A stretch of DNA of 64,000 nt from Lachnospiraceae bacterium UBA7205. Lineage in GTDB: Bacteria > Bacillota > Clostridia > Lachnospirales > Lachnospiraceae. The stretch's first letter is position 1. Every line of letters begins with the position of its first letter. Positions 45,343 through 54,707 of this stretch are shown piece after piece. The position numbers and the translations under genes are program-made. The stretch spans positions 1-64,000 of the forward strand of contig DKUL01000056.1 in the NCBI GenBank assembly GCA_002490665.1, written 5' to 3'. Under the pieces are notes generated by a model that saw only the letters and a program-made list of their open reading frames with translations, was not told the origin of the DNA and made no database searches.

Positions 45343-46589
45343 GATTGCAGTCTCCTAATTATAACGCTACGTCCTCCCTTTTCTTCCATAAATCTTGATG
45401 GTTGTCTGGTTTTTCCTGTAAATTGTGGTTGCCTGCAAATCTGTATAAACCCATCCGTTTCCAATTCTTTAAGAGCGTCATTAACCATATTAATATAGCC
45501 AATCAAACCATATTTTCCATAAAATTCCGCCAGCAATTTATTCAAATGCACTTCACCTTTATAGTTTTGTAAATAGGAACACATCTTCTTTTTCACATCA
45601 TAGATAGTTGTCTGTTTCCCCGAACTATCGGTACTCACATCAGACATAAAATCGAAAATCGACATCTGTCCCTCTCTTTGTATATTCAGCACTAATTCAT
45701 CTGTCCTCTTCAACATATTTTGTGCCATCAACAAACATCCATCTTCATGATTACATACATGAATCAATCTATACTTCGGATGATTTGTCTTTTTTATCTG
45801 TATTGGCATATCAAGAACATATGTGTATCTTTTCTGTAGCTGTTGCTTATAACAGGCTGACAACCTTTCCTCTGCCTGATAACCATCAATTTTTCCTGCA
45901 TTAAAATCATTAACTATATCCTGCCAATAAGTTCCATCTGCAATTTTATTGAGCAGTTCAACCGACTTTTGACTGGAATCAACCTGTATCGGAGAATATT
46001 CAATCAAATCATCAAGGTCTGTTAATGCGGCATCTTTCGTATAATCTACCTTTAAAACCCTGCAAGCCTCTCTAAAAAATCCAAAAGAATTAAAATTTAT
46101 CAGCATCTCAAATGATGCGAAAGCAAACATTGAAAATCTATCAAACAATTCAGAATCTAATGCCTGAATCCCATATGGATCAATATACAGAAACACATTG
46201 TAATTTCTTTTATTCTCAAGAACCTTAATTATTTTTTCTTCATATTTTCCAGATACAATAATAGGCTTCCACCTAAAGTCTCCATAGTCTCTCAAATTCT
46301 TTTCAAGTTCAAGCGCATAATTTAAATCAATAAAGCACATATCGATACTTGCATTTTCTGATTTTGTACTTGCCATGCACTCTTTCCGAACATTCAAAGC
46401 TATAATTGGCGAACCCGGTTTCCCATCGTCAAATCTTCCTTTACCTGAAAAACAATCTACATAAAAAACAGGATGTTTTGTCGTCAAGATTTTTTGAAAG
46501 TACGGTTTCAGATAGGCACCAAGCAAGGTATCTTTTATTTCTGACCAGTCTTTTTTCTTTGCAAAAAAATTTCTATTATCTTTTGGCAT
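45339..46589 (-). CDS. tcmP: Three-Cys-motif partner protein TcmP
   Basis: About 416 residues. The N-terminal half has the TcmP hallmarks: a helical lead-in (LLGAYLKPYFQKIL), VFYVDCFSGKGRF and KPGSPIIAL, then FLYIDPYG, a layout like a Rossmann methyltransferase. The C-terminal part contains a winged-helix-like segment (LNKLLAEFYGKYGLIGYINM). I chose the ATG at 46589 (MPKDNRNFF), preceded by AAGGGG; the frame opens upstream at a TTG at 46634. It overlaps the three-Cys gene downstream. The palindrome at 46635 lies just upstream. Confidence 0.85.
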   Translation of the reverse strand: MPKDNRNFFAKKKDWSEIKDTLLGAYLKPYFQKILTTKHPVFYVDCFSGKGRFDDGKPGSPIIALNVRKECMASTKSENASIDMCFIDLNYALELEKNLRDYGDFRWKPIIVSGKYEEKIIKVLENKRNYNVFLYIDPYGIQALDSELFDRFSMFAFASFEMLINFNSFGFFREACRVLKVDYTKDAALTDLDDLIEYSPIQVDSSQKSVELLNKIADGTYWQDIVNDFNAGKIDGYQAEERLSACYKQQLQKRYTYVLDMPIQIKKTNHPKYRLIHVCNHEDGCLLMAQNMLKRTDELVLNIQREGQMSIFDFMSDVSTDSSGKQTTIYDVKKKMCSYLQNYKGEVHLNKLLAEFYGKYGLIGYINMVNDALKELETDGFIQICRQPQFTGKTRQPSRFMEEKGGRSVIIRRLQS

Positions 46590-46634
46590 TAGAATCCCCT
46601 TATTATTTTTCTTATCACTATTTAAATTTTCCAA

Positions 46635-46657
46635 TTCACTACACAGTGTGTAGCGAA
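46635..46657. repeat. Palindrome downstream of the DUF1016 nuclease gene
   Basis: TTCACTACACA, central G, TGTGTAGCGAA: the same core as the palindrome at 47685-47713. The two lie on either side of the nuclease gene, one base past its stop and 14 bases before its start. Confidence 0.75.
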
Positions 46658-47671
46658 TTACTCTAATTTATTTTCATTATACATCAATTTATTACGCTCT
46701 AATTCATCTTGAAGTTCCTCCACTGTTGGCAACACTGTCATATACTTAGACGCAAATATCTGTTCACTCTCATTCAAAACAGAATATTTTACTATCGTTT
46801 CGTCTTTATCCGTACAGAAAATAATGCCTATCGTCGGATTATCATCTTCCTGCTTCTTCAAATCATCAAACATACGAATATACATATCCATCTGTCCTAT
46901 ATCCTGATGTGTCAGTTTATGCGTTTTCAAGTCTATCAGCACAAAACATTTCAAAATATAATTGTAGAATACCAAATCTATATAAAAATCTGCCGTTTCC
47001 GTACAAATATGCATCTGCCTGTCCACAAAACAAAATCCTTTACCCATTTCCAGCAAAAATTTCTGTAAATGACTAATAATAGCGTTTTCTACATTCTTTT
47101 CAACAATTCTTCCATTATCTTTAATCCCCATAAACTCCAAAACATAAGGATCTTTCACAAATTGTGGAATCTGCCCTGTTTTATCTGGAAACTGCGTTGA
47201 AAGAATCCGCTTATAATAGCCTGATTTTATGTTACGCTCTAATTCTCGGACTGACCAACACTCTGTGGCAGTTTCTTTCAAATAGAAATCTCGTTCTTCG
47301 GCATTTTCTAATCGCATAATCGTTCTAAGATGCGACCAGTGTACTTTCCCAATCATTGAATAGCCAAAAGAATCCTGCGGAAATGTCACATATAATTGTC
47401 TGCAATTTTTTATGTTTGCAATAGAAAAACCTGTGCCATACTGATCAGACAATTCCTGCGCCAGCCTTTTAATAATATATAAGCCATACTTCGCTTTTGC
47501 CGAGCCTCTCAACTCCTGCTCCACAATACGTTTTCCAACATTCCAATACGCATAGGTCATAATATCATTTGCCACCATATAGGCATTGCTTCTGGCATTT
47601 TCTAAAATATCCCGCACATCCTTATAAAATTGACGTTCTTCGTCTCCATCAATTAATTCAAATTTTGTCAT
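46658..47671 (-). CDS. PDDEXK nuclease family protein (YhcG/DUF1016)
   Basis: About 337 residues. An N-terminal DUF1016 helical domain (YAYWNVGKRIVEQELRG; FSIANIKNCRQLY) precedes a PDDEXK-type nuclease domain: IDLVFYNYILKCFVLIDLKTHKL supplies the Asp and the D-x-K active site, with IGQMDMYIRMF after. The ATG at 47671 follows AAAGGGATATA. The frame opens further upstream only through the palindrome at 47685-47713. The family is widespread, often single, and thought to act on DNA; its role here may be defence or selfish-gene-like. Confidence 0.9.
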   Translation of the reverse strand: MTKFELIDGDEERQFYKDVRDILENARSNAYMVANDIMTYAYWNVGKRIVEQELRGSAKAKYGLYIIKRLAQELSDQYGTGFSIANIKNCRQLYVTFPQDSFGYSMIGKVHWSHLRTIMRLENAEERDFYLKETATECWSVRELERNIKSGYYKRILSTQFPDKTGQIPQFVKDPYVLEFMGIKDNGRIVEKNVENAIISHLQKFLLEMGKGFCFVDRQMHICTETADFYIDLVFYNYILKCFVLIDLKTHKLTHQDIGQMDMYIRMFDDLKKQEDDNPTIGIIFCTDKDETIVKYSVLNESEQIFASKYMTVLPTVEELQDELERNKLMYNENKLE

Positions 47672-47684
47672 TATATCCCTTTCT

Positions 47685-47713
47685 GAATTGGCTACACAGT
47701 GTGTAGCCAATTC
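47685..47713. repeat. Perfect 29-base palindrome upstream of the DUF1016 nuclease gene
   Basis: GAATTGGCTACACA, central G, and its exact complement. It sits in the promoter or leader of the nuclease gene and is related to 46635-46657 after the stop. Could be an operator, a recognition site of the nuclease or the ends of an inserted gene cassette. Confidence 0.8.
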
Positions 47714-47771
47714 AAAATTTTATTTTTTGCTATATAAAATGTTATAGTGAAAACTTTCTACCACTTAACTT

Positions 47772-48881
47772 TTACAATTTTTGTTTGACAGGCTTTAATT
47801 TATAAACTTGCGATTTGTTAAGCTCCATTTTATAGCACTCAATCCCTTTTTCTCTAGCAATATCTTTAAGGATTTTTTCATTTATACTGTTAATTCTACT
47901 CCCTAAATAAATAGCAACCGAATTTTTCTTTACAACTGAATGTGCCTCATAGAAAAAATCCTGTCTATAATTTGAACAAAATAATCGCCATTCCTTTTCG
48001 GGTTTCCATTCTGATGATTTATGTATGGCAATCTTTGATAACATCGAATTATCCGGACATGGCATTACTTCATTTATCCATTTTGAATTATTGATAAATC
48101 CGCATTTACACAAAATGTCAGACAACAACCAATATCGGAACATATATAGTGCATATTCTGTCGCATCATATCTTTTATTATTATATATTATAGGATATAT
48201 ATGGCATAACATCGGATAAAAACATTCTTTCCCTAATTGATGACACTCAGGACAATTATTTAACTTCCCATTTCTAAAATCGTAACCTAATGCAAATCCC
48301 GTTCCATTTTCAGCATAATGTCCCCACATCATTGCAGAACCAATATTCTCACTAAAGCAAGCAAATTTCACGCCCTGCTGTATTAATGAAGTTATCTCAT
48401 TCAATTTTTTCGACAAATTATCTTGTATATATTTCTTAAAATCAAAAGCAAATTTCTCAATATCTTGTTGCGATAATTCTTGAATTATTTTTAACCTTTT
48501 CTCTATTTCTTGATCTGGCAATAAATCCTTTATTAGTTTTGGAATGCTTTGCGTACTCTTTAGATTCAATATATTTAAATAGAACTTCTCATCATGTAAC
48601 GGCTGCAGCCACTCTTTGATTTTCTTGCTGTCATAATATAAGCACGTGTCATAATCATCATTGACATCGCTTCCTCTTGACACCCAAATCTGATTCTTAT
48701 AAAACGCATCAAAATTTCGTTCTGAACATTGACGGAAACGATATAATCGTGATGGAAGCATATCCTCAACAATGGTACTGATCGGTCTCATTAACTGTGT
48801 CTGCTGTTCCATTCCCATATTAGATGGAATCTTAATGCTTTCCAAAACTGTTTCAAATTCCTTGATTTTGCTATTTTTCAT
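47772..48881 (-). CDS. DUF2971 domain protein
   Basis: 369 residues. DUF2971 hallmarks: SRLYRFRQCSERNFDAFY with QIWVSRGSDVNDDYD near the N-terminus, and FACFSENIGSAMMWGHYAENGTG in the middle. DUF2971 proteins often occur near restriction or abortive-infection genes; molecular role unknown. The start lies one base after the stop of the HNH gene (AAT ATG TGA T ATG), so it is translationally coupled and probably works with or is guarded by it. Internal Cys/His pairs (CPECHQLGKECF) could bind metal. Confidence 0.82.
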   Translation of the reverse strand: MKNSKIKEFETVLESIKIPSNMGMEQQTQLMRPISTIVEDMLPSRLYRFRQCSERNFDAFYKNQIWVSRGSDVNDDYDTCLYYDSKKIKEWLQPLHDEKFYLNILNLKSTQSIPKLIKDLLPDQEIEKRLKIIQELSQQDIEKFAFDFKKYIQDNLSKKLNEITSLIQQGVKFACFSENIGSAMMWGHYAENGTGFALGYDFRNGKLNNCPECHQLGKECFYPMLCHIYPIIYNNKRYDATEYALYMFRYWLLSDILCKCGFINNSKWINEVMPCPDNSMLSKIAIHKSSEWKPEKEWRLFCSNYRQDFFYEAHSVVKKNSVAIYLGSRINSINEKILKDIAREKGIECYKMELNKSQVYKLKPVKQKL

Positions 48882-48882
48882 A

Positions 48883-49965
48883 TCACATATTCAACTTCTT
48901 TCTATTACAATCTTCACACAACATCTGCAAATTGTCATCGACCGTCTTTCCTCCCTTGCTCCAAGGTGTAATATGGTCTCCCCGCATTTTCTCAAATTCA
49001 AAGTGCTTATGACACATATTACAGATGCCCCTTTGATACTCATATATTCTCCGTTTTTGGCTTTCGATAAATGCCCTTATATTCAGGCAGCGTTCTTCTC
49101 CTGACAATACAAACTCATAAATACCTTTCTTATTGGTAACATCATCATCCATCATTAAATCTGCAATACAATTTTCTAATTCGTTCGTATCATATAGGTT
49201 TGAACCATATGTATCATACAACTTACCCCAATCAATACCCTTCATTTCCTTGCGGTATTTAGGAAATGTCAACATAACCCAATTGATAACATTCTGAAAA
49301 TATGTCCATAGTTCATTCGCATTTGGATCATGCTGGTGTACGGACATATATTCTTCAATATTGCCTTTATTTTTCCAACTAATGGCAGTCTGCAAAATTT
49401 CTTGCCGTATCGGTGAACCCATTACATATTTGCCGGACAAATTATAAGCTGCACATTGAGTTTTGCTGAAAATGCATTTTGCAGACGTCAGCCATGTTCC
49501 AGTATAAACTGCGTTTCTTAATTCCTGATCTGTTAGCCTTTCCCCCGCAATATTGATAATCTTGAACCAATCAAGTTTTTCCTTATCATTTCCCTCACAA
49601 AAATATATCATACACTGATAATCAAGAATCTGTTGTTGCTCCGTTACTGTCAGGTTATGAAATGTTCAATTATTAACGGAGAAATCGCCCGCAACATATT
49701 GACAAACGCTAATTGTCCTCTGCTGACCGTCTAAGATTTCAAACGTTCCATCATCATTTTTTACCCAGTACATAACATTTAACGGAAAACCTTTCATTAT
49801 TGTATCAATGACGGCATTCCTTTTCTTTTCGTCATAAACAAATTCACGCTGATATTTTGGACGGATATTCAATTTCCCATTATAACCAATAACCCCTTCC
49901 TCTTGGTTATCCACATATTTTTCCGCTATTTCTTTTATGGTTATTTCATAAAGTTCAATTTTCAT
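48883..49965 (-). pseudogene. DUF262-HNH (GmrSD-like) protein split by in-frame TGA
   Basis: From the ATG at 49965: MKIELYEITIKEIAEKYVDN, then the DUF262 motifs RPKYQREFVYD and DGQQRTISVCQY, then TGA at 49666-49668. The frame continues without other stops: TFHNLTVTEQQQILDYQ, INIAGERLTDQELRNAVY, and a C-terminal HNH finger (CNMCHKHFEFEKMRGDHITPWSKGG, LCEDCNRKK), about 360 residues in all. Arg (CGA) is common at the stop position in such proteins as I remember them, so a single C-to-T change would explain it. The family is related to type IV restriction enzymes and DndB/GmrSD-type defence. Confidence 0.85.
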
Positions 49966-50144
49966 TTCTTGATTCTCCTAATAAATATCCTGCTATATAA
50001 AGATCGAACACACGACTTGCCATTCGTATAATAAGAGCCTTTTGTAGGCTTACCTACAAGCATAGGATTTCCATTTTTTTTGCCTGAACTTCTACGTCCA
50101 TATTATATTTGAAAGTTCTTGCAAAATACACTATATATGCGAAG

Positions 50145-50657
50145 TTATTTTTCCGTTCTCAGCAGAGAATACATCTTCATGTCAATAACTTTACCATTTT
50201 TTACAGCATTGCTCCTCAATGTACCCTCATACTGGAATCCCGCCTTTTCAAGCACTCTGCAAGACGCTTTGTTGTATGCAAATGGTTCCGCGTAAATACG
50301 GATAATATCACTTTTTTCAAAAACATATTCACAAATTTGCGTTACTGCTTCGGTCATTATACCTTCACCCCAGTATTTCTCGGCAATATAATATCCCAGC
50401 TCGGCAGTCTGCCTATGAATATTTTCCTGTCTGAAAACACCTATGCTCCCCACCGCCTTGTCATCTACTATAATCGCAAAAGCAAAAGTTTCATTTTCAT
50501 CGGCGGAAATCATCGAAGAAATATAATCTAATCCATCCTGCTCTGTATAGGGATAGGGCAGTCCGTCCCGGAGATTATCTTGTATCTTTCTATTGGAGAG
50601 GGCTGTTGCCAAATCTTTTGCATCTGATAATTTCCATTTTCTTATTTTGCAGACCAT
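50145..50657 (-). CDS. GNAT family acetyltransferase (RimJ/RimL-like)
   Basis: About 170 residues. The acetyl-CoA-binding region GYYIAEKYWGEGIMTEAV (Gln/Arg-x-x-Gly-x-Gly-like) and the later AYNKASCRVLEKAGFQYEG are typical for RimJ/RimL-type N-acetyltransferases. The ATG at 50657 (MVCKIRKWKL) follows AAAGGAA; the frame extends further into the neighbouring gene. Substrate unknown. It lies eight bases after a small membrane-protein gene. Confidence 0.87.
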   Translation of the reverse strand: MVCKIRKWKLSDAKDLATALSNRKIQDNLRDGLPYPYTEQDGLDYISSMISADENETFAFAIIVDDKAVGSIGVFRQENIHRQTAELGYYIAEKYWGEGIMTEAVTQICEYVFEKSDIIRIYAEPFAYNKASCRVLEKAGFQYEGTLRSNAVKNGKVIDMKMYSLLRTEK

Positions 50658-50664
50658 TTTCCTT

Positions 50665-51099
50665 TTATTCCTCCCTGTCACTTGCAGTTGTTCTGTTTCT
50701 TTGTACCAGCAATTTAGCCCCCAAACAAAAAGCAAAATTACCAAGCAATATAAAAAACAACCATACATAATTCCAATACATCGAATTCACATCAAACATC
50801 CACATTAAAAGTTTGTTCCAAAATTTTAATCCCATTGCAATCGCAAATAAATCGAACAGCACATAAATGCCACCAAATAAATATATCCATCTCCACCAGT
50901 AGTTGTTATATTGGTTTCGCACAAATGTAACCATTCCTACAATACAGAGTACAGCCAGTATGCCCATTAATATATAATAAAATAATCCCCTGCCTTCCAA
51001 TACACCAATCCAAAAATCGGCATAAGAATTTTTATCTACTAGTCCCCATATTCTATGTAAATGAAATAAACCAAAAAACATAAAAAATATGGCTCCCAC
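50665..51099 (-). CDS. Small polytopic membrane protein, 144 residues
   Basis: Four hydrophobic segments (about residues 1-18, 35-60, 68-90 and 105-130), a Trp/Tyr-rich loop YNNYWWRWIYLFGG, and a polar C-terminal tail. The start is a GTG at 51099; an ATG seven codons later is equally possible as no good ribosome site is seen. No family recognised. Ends just before the GNAT gene. Confidence 0.6.
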   Translation of the reverse strand: MGAIFFMFFGLFHLHRIWGLVDKNSYADFWIGVLEGRGLFYYILMGILAVLCIVGMVTFVRNQYNNYWWRWIYLFGGIYVLFDLFAIAMGLKFWNKLLMWMFDVNSMYWNYVWLFFILLGNFAFCLGAKLLVQRNRTTASDREE

Positions 51100-51368
51100 T
51101 CTAATATTTTCTTTTCCACTATATGATATTCCCCTCTAAGCCAGAAAACAGCTTGCCTGCTAATTGATAAATACCAGTTGTAGATTTGATTATATCACTT
51201 TCATTCACCATTTTCTACAAAAATATAGGGCATGGCAACCGCCACACCCCATATTTCTTATCGTTCCAACTGCGCCCATACTCTCTCCCGGCAATCCGGT
51301 AACTTTTGTCCGATTGTTTTCAATAGCTTGTCCAATCATTATGATTTTTCAGATTGTGGCTGTGCTCA

Positions 51369-52070
51369 TCATTCCATGTCCCCCATGGCATCCTCACCCA
51401 AATCCTCAAACAGCTTCTCCTCGGCATCATCCCCGATGCTATTTTCATCATCCTCGATTTCCTTCTGTGCCGACTGCGCCCTGTTGTCGTCCGCAATGGC
51501 ACGCATGATGCGGTTGATGTCCTCCGGCGTAAACATCGAGATTGCCTGCGCCAGGTCACCCAGGTTATCCCTGTTCACCATCAGGCTGCCGCCGCCCTCA
51601 AGGGGAATTGTCAGCACATCCTTACTGCTGCTCATATCGCCAAGGCAGATGGCATTTTTCTCATAGTCACACACAAAATCGACGCCCTTATAAGAAATCA
51701 CGCCGTTTTCTGCCAGATTGTCATATGGACAGGTCTTGTATGTCCCGGTTAACTTTTCCAGATAATAGTTACGCTTTGTGCTCTCACTGTGCATATCGAG
51801 ATACAGGCTGTCCGTTCCCTTTTTCTTTTCCAATGCCTCTTTTTCCAGCATCTCCTTGCGCCGCTCCTGCTCCAGTCGTACCTCTTCATTATTTTTGTCG
51901 ACCTTGTCGAGCAGTTTATTCCACTCCTTCACTGTAAAAGTCGCGCTCCCTATCGAAAAAGTCGGCTCCGTCTCCCCATTTTTAATCTTCTTGGCAATCT
52001 CACTTTTCCTGTTGCTGATACACTCCATCAGCTCCTGTCTCGTCATTTTCGCAACCTGACCGATTTCCAT
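51369..52070 (-). CDS. Protein of unknown function with acidic tail, 233 residues
   Basis: The start at 52070 (MEIGQVAKMTRQELMECISN) follows GAGGGGGAA. Helical, charged N-terminal region with a coiled-coil-like stretch (NNEEVRLEQERRKEMLEKEA), a middle with SYKGVDFVCDYEKNAICLGDM, then TPEDINRIMRAIADDNRAQS and an acidic C-terminus. No membrane segment. I do not recognise it; a structural or regulatory protein in Lachnospiraceae is possible. It directly follows the cls gene downstream (64-base gap). Confidence 0.65.
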   Translation of the reverse strand: MEIGQVAKMTRQELMECISNRKSEIAKKIKNGETEPTFSIGSATFTVKEWNKLLDKVDKNNEEVRLEQERRKEMLEKEALEKKKGTDSLYLDMHSESTKRNYYLEKLTGTYKTCPYDNLAENGVISYKGVDFVCDYEKNAICLGDMSSSKDVLTIPLEGGGSLMVNRDNLGDLAQAISMFTPEDINRIMRAIADDNRAQSAQKEIEDDENSIGDDAEEKLFEDLGEDAMGDME

Positions 52071-52133
52071 CCGCAATTCCCCCTCAGATATAATTTCATT
52101 TGCTATATATATCGTGCAGATGGACAAAATTGT

Positions 52134-53663
52134 TTACAGCAGCGGTGACAAAACCTTGAGCGCAGCCTGCATGATTTTATTGCCGACCGGACGTTTCTGC
52201 CAGTTTTCCAGCTTCATCTCCTCGCACGCGCCAAGCGTCCTGTTAAAATCCTCCTTCATGTCCATGACGGCATCCACCTCGCTTAAAAATGCGCCGCATT
52301 CATAGTGGAGATAAAAGCTCCTGTAATCCGTATTGATGGTTCCGCAGATTGCACACTCATCATCCGCAATTACATTCTTGGCATGGATGAAACCAGGCTT
52401 GTACTCATAAATATGGACGCCGCCCTCCATCAGTTTTCCATAATTTGAGACATTTACCATGTAAACATACCACTTGTCATAAATCCGCGGTACAATAATC
52501 CGCACATCCACGCCGCTCTCGGCAGCGTTAATCAGGTCATCACGCATACTCTGGTCAAGGACAAGGTATGGCGTCGTAATATAGACATAATCCCGTGCCT
52601 TGTTAATCATCCTGGTATAGACGCCTTCTATCGGATTATGGGGATTGCGGTGAGGACCTCCCATAAACGGCTGCACATATCCGGATTCCTCCACGTGTAT
52701 CTGGGGCTTATAATCCGCATCATTGATTTCCACATCCCCATTTGCGATGCGCCACATATCCAGGAAAAAACAGGTAAAGCTGTACGCGCCGTCACCGCAG
52801 AGCCGGATTCCTGAATCCTTCCAGTGTCCGAAGCGCTCGATGTAATTTGCGTACTCATCCGCCAGGTTAAAGCCGCCCGTATAGGCAATGTTTCCGTCTA
52901 TCACCGTTATTTTCTTGTGGTTCCTGTAATTAAATGTCATCCTTGTCACATCGCGGTGAATGGGATTAAAAATACTCATCTCAATCCCTCGGTTTTTCAT
53001 GTCCCTGCGAAATGCCTGCGTGTTAATCCGAAGCGTCCCGAAATCGTCAAACAACAGCCTGACTGTGACGCCCTCCTTTGCTTTTTCCGTCAGAACGTCA
53101 AGAATATCGCTCCACACCTTTCCATCCGATACGATAAAGTACTCCATGAAAATAAATTTTTCCGCTTTCCTAATGTCCGCAAGCATTGCCGCAAGGACAT
53201 CCTCACCCAGCCCGTAATAGCTTACCTTCGTATTATTATAAATCGGAAAACCCGCTTTCCTGAGATATCTGCTAATCTGCACCTTATTCGGATGCTGCTT
53301 CTCCAGGTCCTGCACAATGCTCTCGTCCTGGCTGAGACTGCGCATCATGTGGGTATCGTATTCCCTGAGCCGTCTGAAGTATCTGGAATTTGTCCGCTTG
53401 CGCCCCCACATAAAATACAGGAACAGACCCGCGACCGGCAGCACAAGGATGATGACAATCCAGCTCATCTTGTAGGATTCCGCGTTGTTTACAAGCGCAA
53501 ATACCGTAATCACGCTCACAATTTCCAATATAAAATAGACAATGATGGAATATCTCATCAGATACATGGCAAGAAAAATCATGATGCCAATCTGTAAAAA
53601 AAACGCGATTCCCACTGTGACGGCGCGCAATATGCCATAATACTTACTTCTCACGATTCCCAT
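52134..53663 (-). CDS. cls: Cardiolipin synthase
   Basis: About 509 residues; joins two phosphatidylglycerol molecules into cardiolipin. Two membrane helices lie in the first 90 residues, then two phospholipase-D motifs: NHKKITVIDGNIAYTGGFN and HAKNVIADDECAICGTINTD (HxKxxxxD). The start at 53663 (MGIVRSKYYG) follows GGAAAGGA; the frame opens 41 codons further without a better site. Family length is 480-510, supporting this choice. Confidence 0.92.
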   Translation of the reverse strand: MGIVRSKYYGILRAVTVGIAFFLQIGIMIFLAMYLMRYSIIVYFILEIVSVITVFALVNNAESYKMSWIVIILVLPVAGLFLYFMWGRKRTNSRYFRRLREYDTHMMRSLSQDESIVQDLEKQHPNKVQISRYLRKAGFPIYNNTKVSYYGLGEDVLAAMLADIRKAEKFIFMEYFIVSDGKVWSDILDVLTEKAKEGVTVRLLFDDFGTLRINTQAFRRDMKNRGIEMSIFNPIHRDVTRMTFNYRNHKKITVIDGNIAYTGGFNLADEYANYIERFGHWKDSGIRLCGDGAYSFTCFFLDMWRIANGDVEINDADYKPQIHVEESGYVQPFMGGPHRNPHNPIEGVYTRMINKARDYVYITTPYLVLDQSMRDDLINAAESGVDVRIIVPRIYDKWYVYMVNVSNYGKLMEGGVHIYEYKPGFIHAKNVIADDECAICGTINTDYRSFYLHYECGAFLSEVDAVMDMKEDFNRTLGACEEMKLENWQKRPVGNKIMQAALKVLSPLL

Positions 53664-53862
53664 CTCAAACAATATCCTTTCCAACGAAAGTATATATAGT
53701 AAACGGCAAATATTTTTGTCAGTTACTATAAATTTTACTTCCATATATTGTGTGAAAATTATATCATAATATGTTTCCATACTCAATACGAATTATTTAT
53801 CCTGAATCTTATCACTTATTTTGTCACTTTTATCATTATCTTGTCATTCCGCCCCGCTTCCC

Positions 53863-53891
53863 TTGTAATCCTTTATTTTCACTGATATACT
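53863..53891 (+). promoter_or_regulatory. Promoter of nagB-nagA
   Basis: TTGTAA (53863-53868), 17-base spacer, TATACT (53886-53891), about 55 bases before nagB. No GlcNAc-repressor operator could be recognised by eye. Confidence 0.6.
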
Positions 53892-53950
53892 TATATAACC
53901 CATATCGGAATAAGTACAATACCAATCAACAATGAAAAGGAGAGGGATTT

Positions 53951-54682
53951 ATGAACATTATCAAAGCAGAAGATTACAACAAAATGAGCCGCATGGCGGC
54001 AAACTTCATTGCCGCACAGGTTACCTTAAAACCAGACTGTGTACTGGGACTTGCCACGGGTTCTTCCCCTGTCGGAACGTATCAGGAATTAATCCGGCGC
54101 TATGAGTCAGGAGAACTTGATTTTTCAAGGGTAACCAGCATCAACCTGGACGAATACAAGGGTCTTTCACCGGAAAATGACCAGAGCTACCGTTATTTTA
54201 TGAACACGAATCTCTTTGACCATATCAATATTGACAAGGCACGCACCCATGTGCCAAATGGTCTGGAAGAAAACGCCGAGAAGGCATGTGCAGACTACAA
54301 TGCATTGATTGAACAGTGCGGCGGTATTGACCTGCAGCTTCTGGGTCTTGGAAACAATGGACACATCGGATTTAATGAACCGGATGCGTCTTTTGCCAAG
54401 AAAACCCATTGCGTGGATCTTGCAGCAAGCACCATTGAAGCCAATGCCCGTTTCTTCCAGTCCATGGATGAAGTTCCCAGACAGGCGTACACCATGGGCA
54501 TCCAGTCCATTATGCAGGCGAAAAAAATTCTGGTAATTGTGAGCGGAGCGGGGAAAGCTAATATCGTGAGGGACGCTTTTACAGGTCCGGTCACACCCCA
54601 GGTTCCGGCTTCCATCCTACAGATGCATCCGGATGTGACGCTCATTGGAGACAAGGATGCCCTGAGTCTTTTACAGGTTTAG
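53951..54682 (+). CDS. nagB: Glucosamine-6-phosphate deaminase
   Basis: 243 residues; converts glucosamine-6-phosphate to fructose-6-phosphate and ammonia. Motifs LGLATGSSPVGTY (phosphate loop), NLDEYKGL (catalytic Asp), LLGLGNNGHIGFNEP (catalytic His/Glu region) and the C-terminal VSGAGKANIV. Length fits the short monomer-type Bacillota enzymes without the allosteric C-terminus of E. coli NagB. AAAAGGAGAGGG precedes the ATG. nagA follows 25 bases later in one operon. Confidence 0.96.
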   Translation: MNIIKAEDYNKMSRMAANFIAAQVTLKPDCVLGLATGSSPVGTYQELIRRYESGELDFSRVTSINLDEYKGLSPENDQSYRYFMNTNLFDHINIDKARTHVPNGLEENAEKACADYNALIEQCGGIDLQLLGLGNNGHIGFNEPDASFAKKTHCVDLAASTIEANARFFQSMDEVPRQAYTMGIQSIMQAKKILVIVSGAGKANIVRDAFTGPVTPQVPASILQMHPDVTLIGDKDALSLLQV

Positions 54683-54707
54683 CACATTATATAAAGGAGC
54701 AAATACG

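Noticed and set aside
47672..47710. Upstream extension of the DUF1016 protein
   Set aside because: The extra codons come from the palindrome; the ATG at 47671 has the ribosome site.
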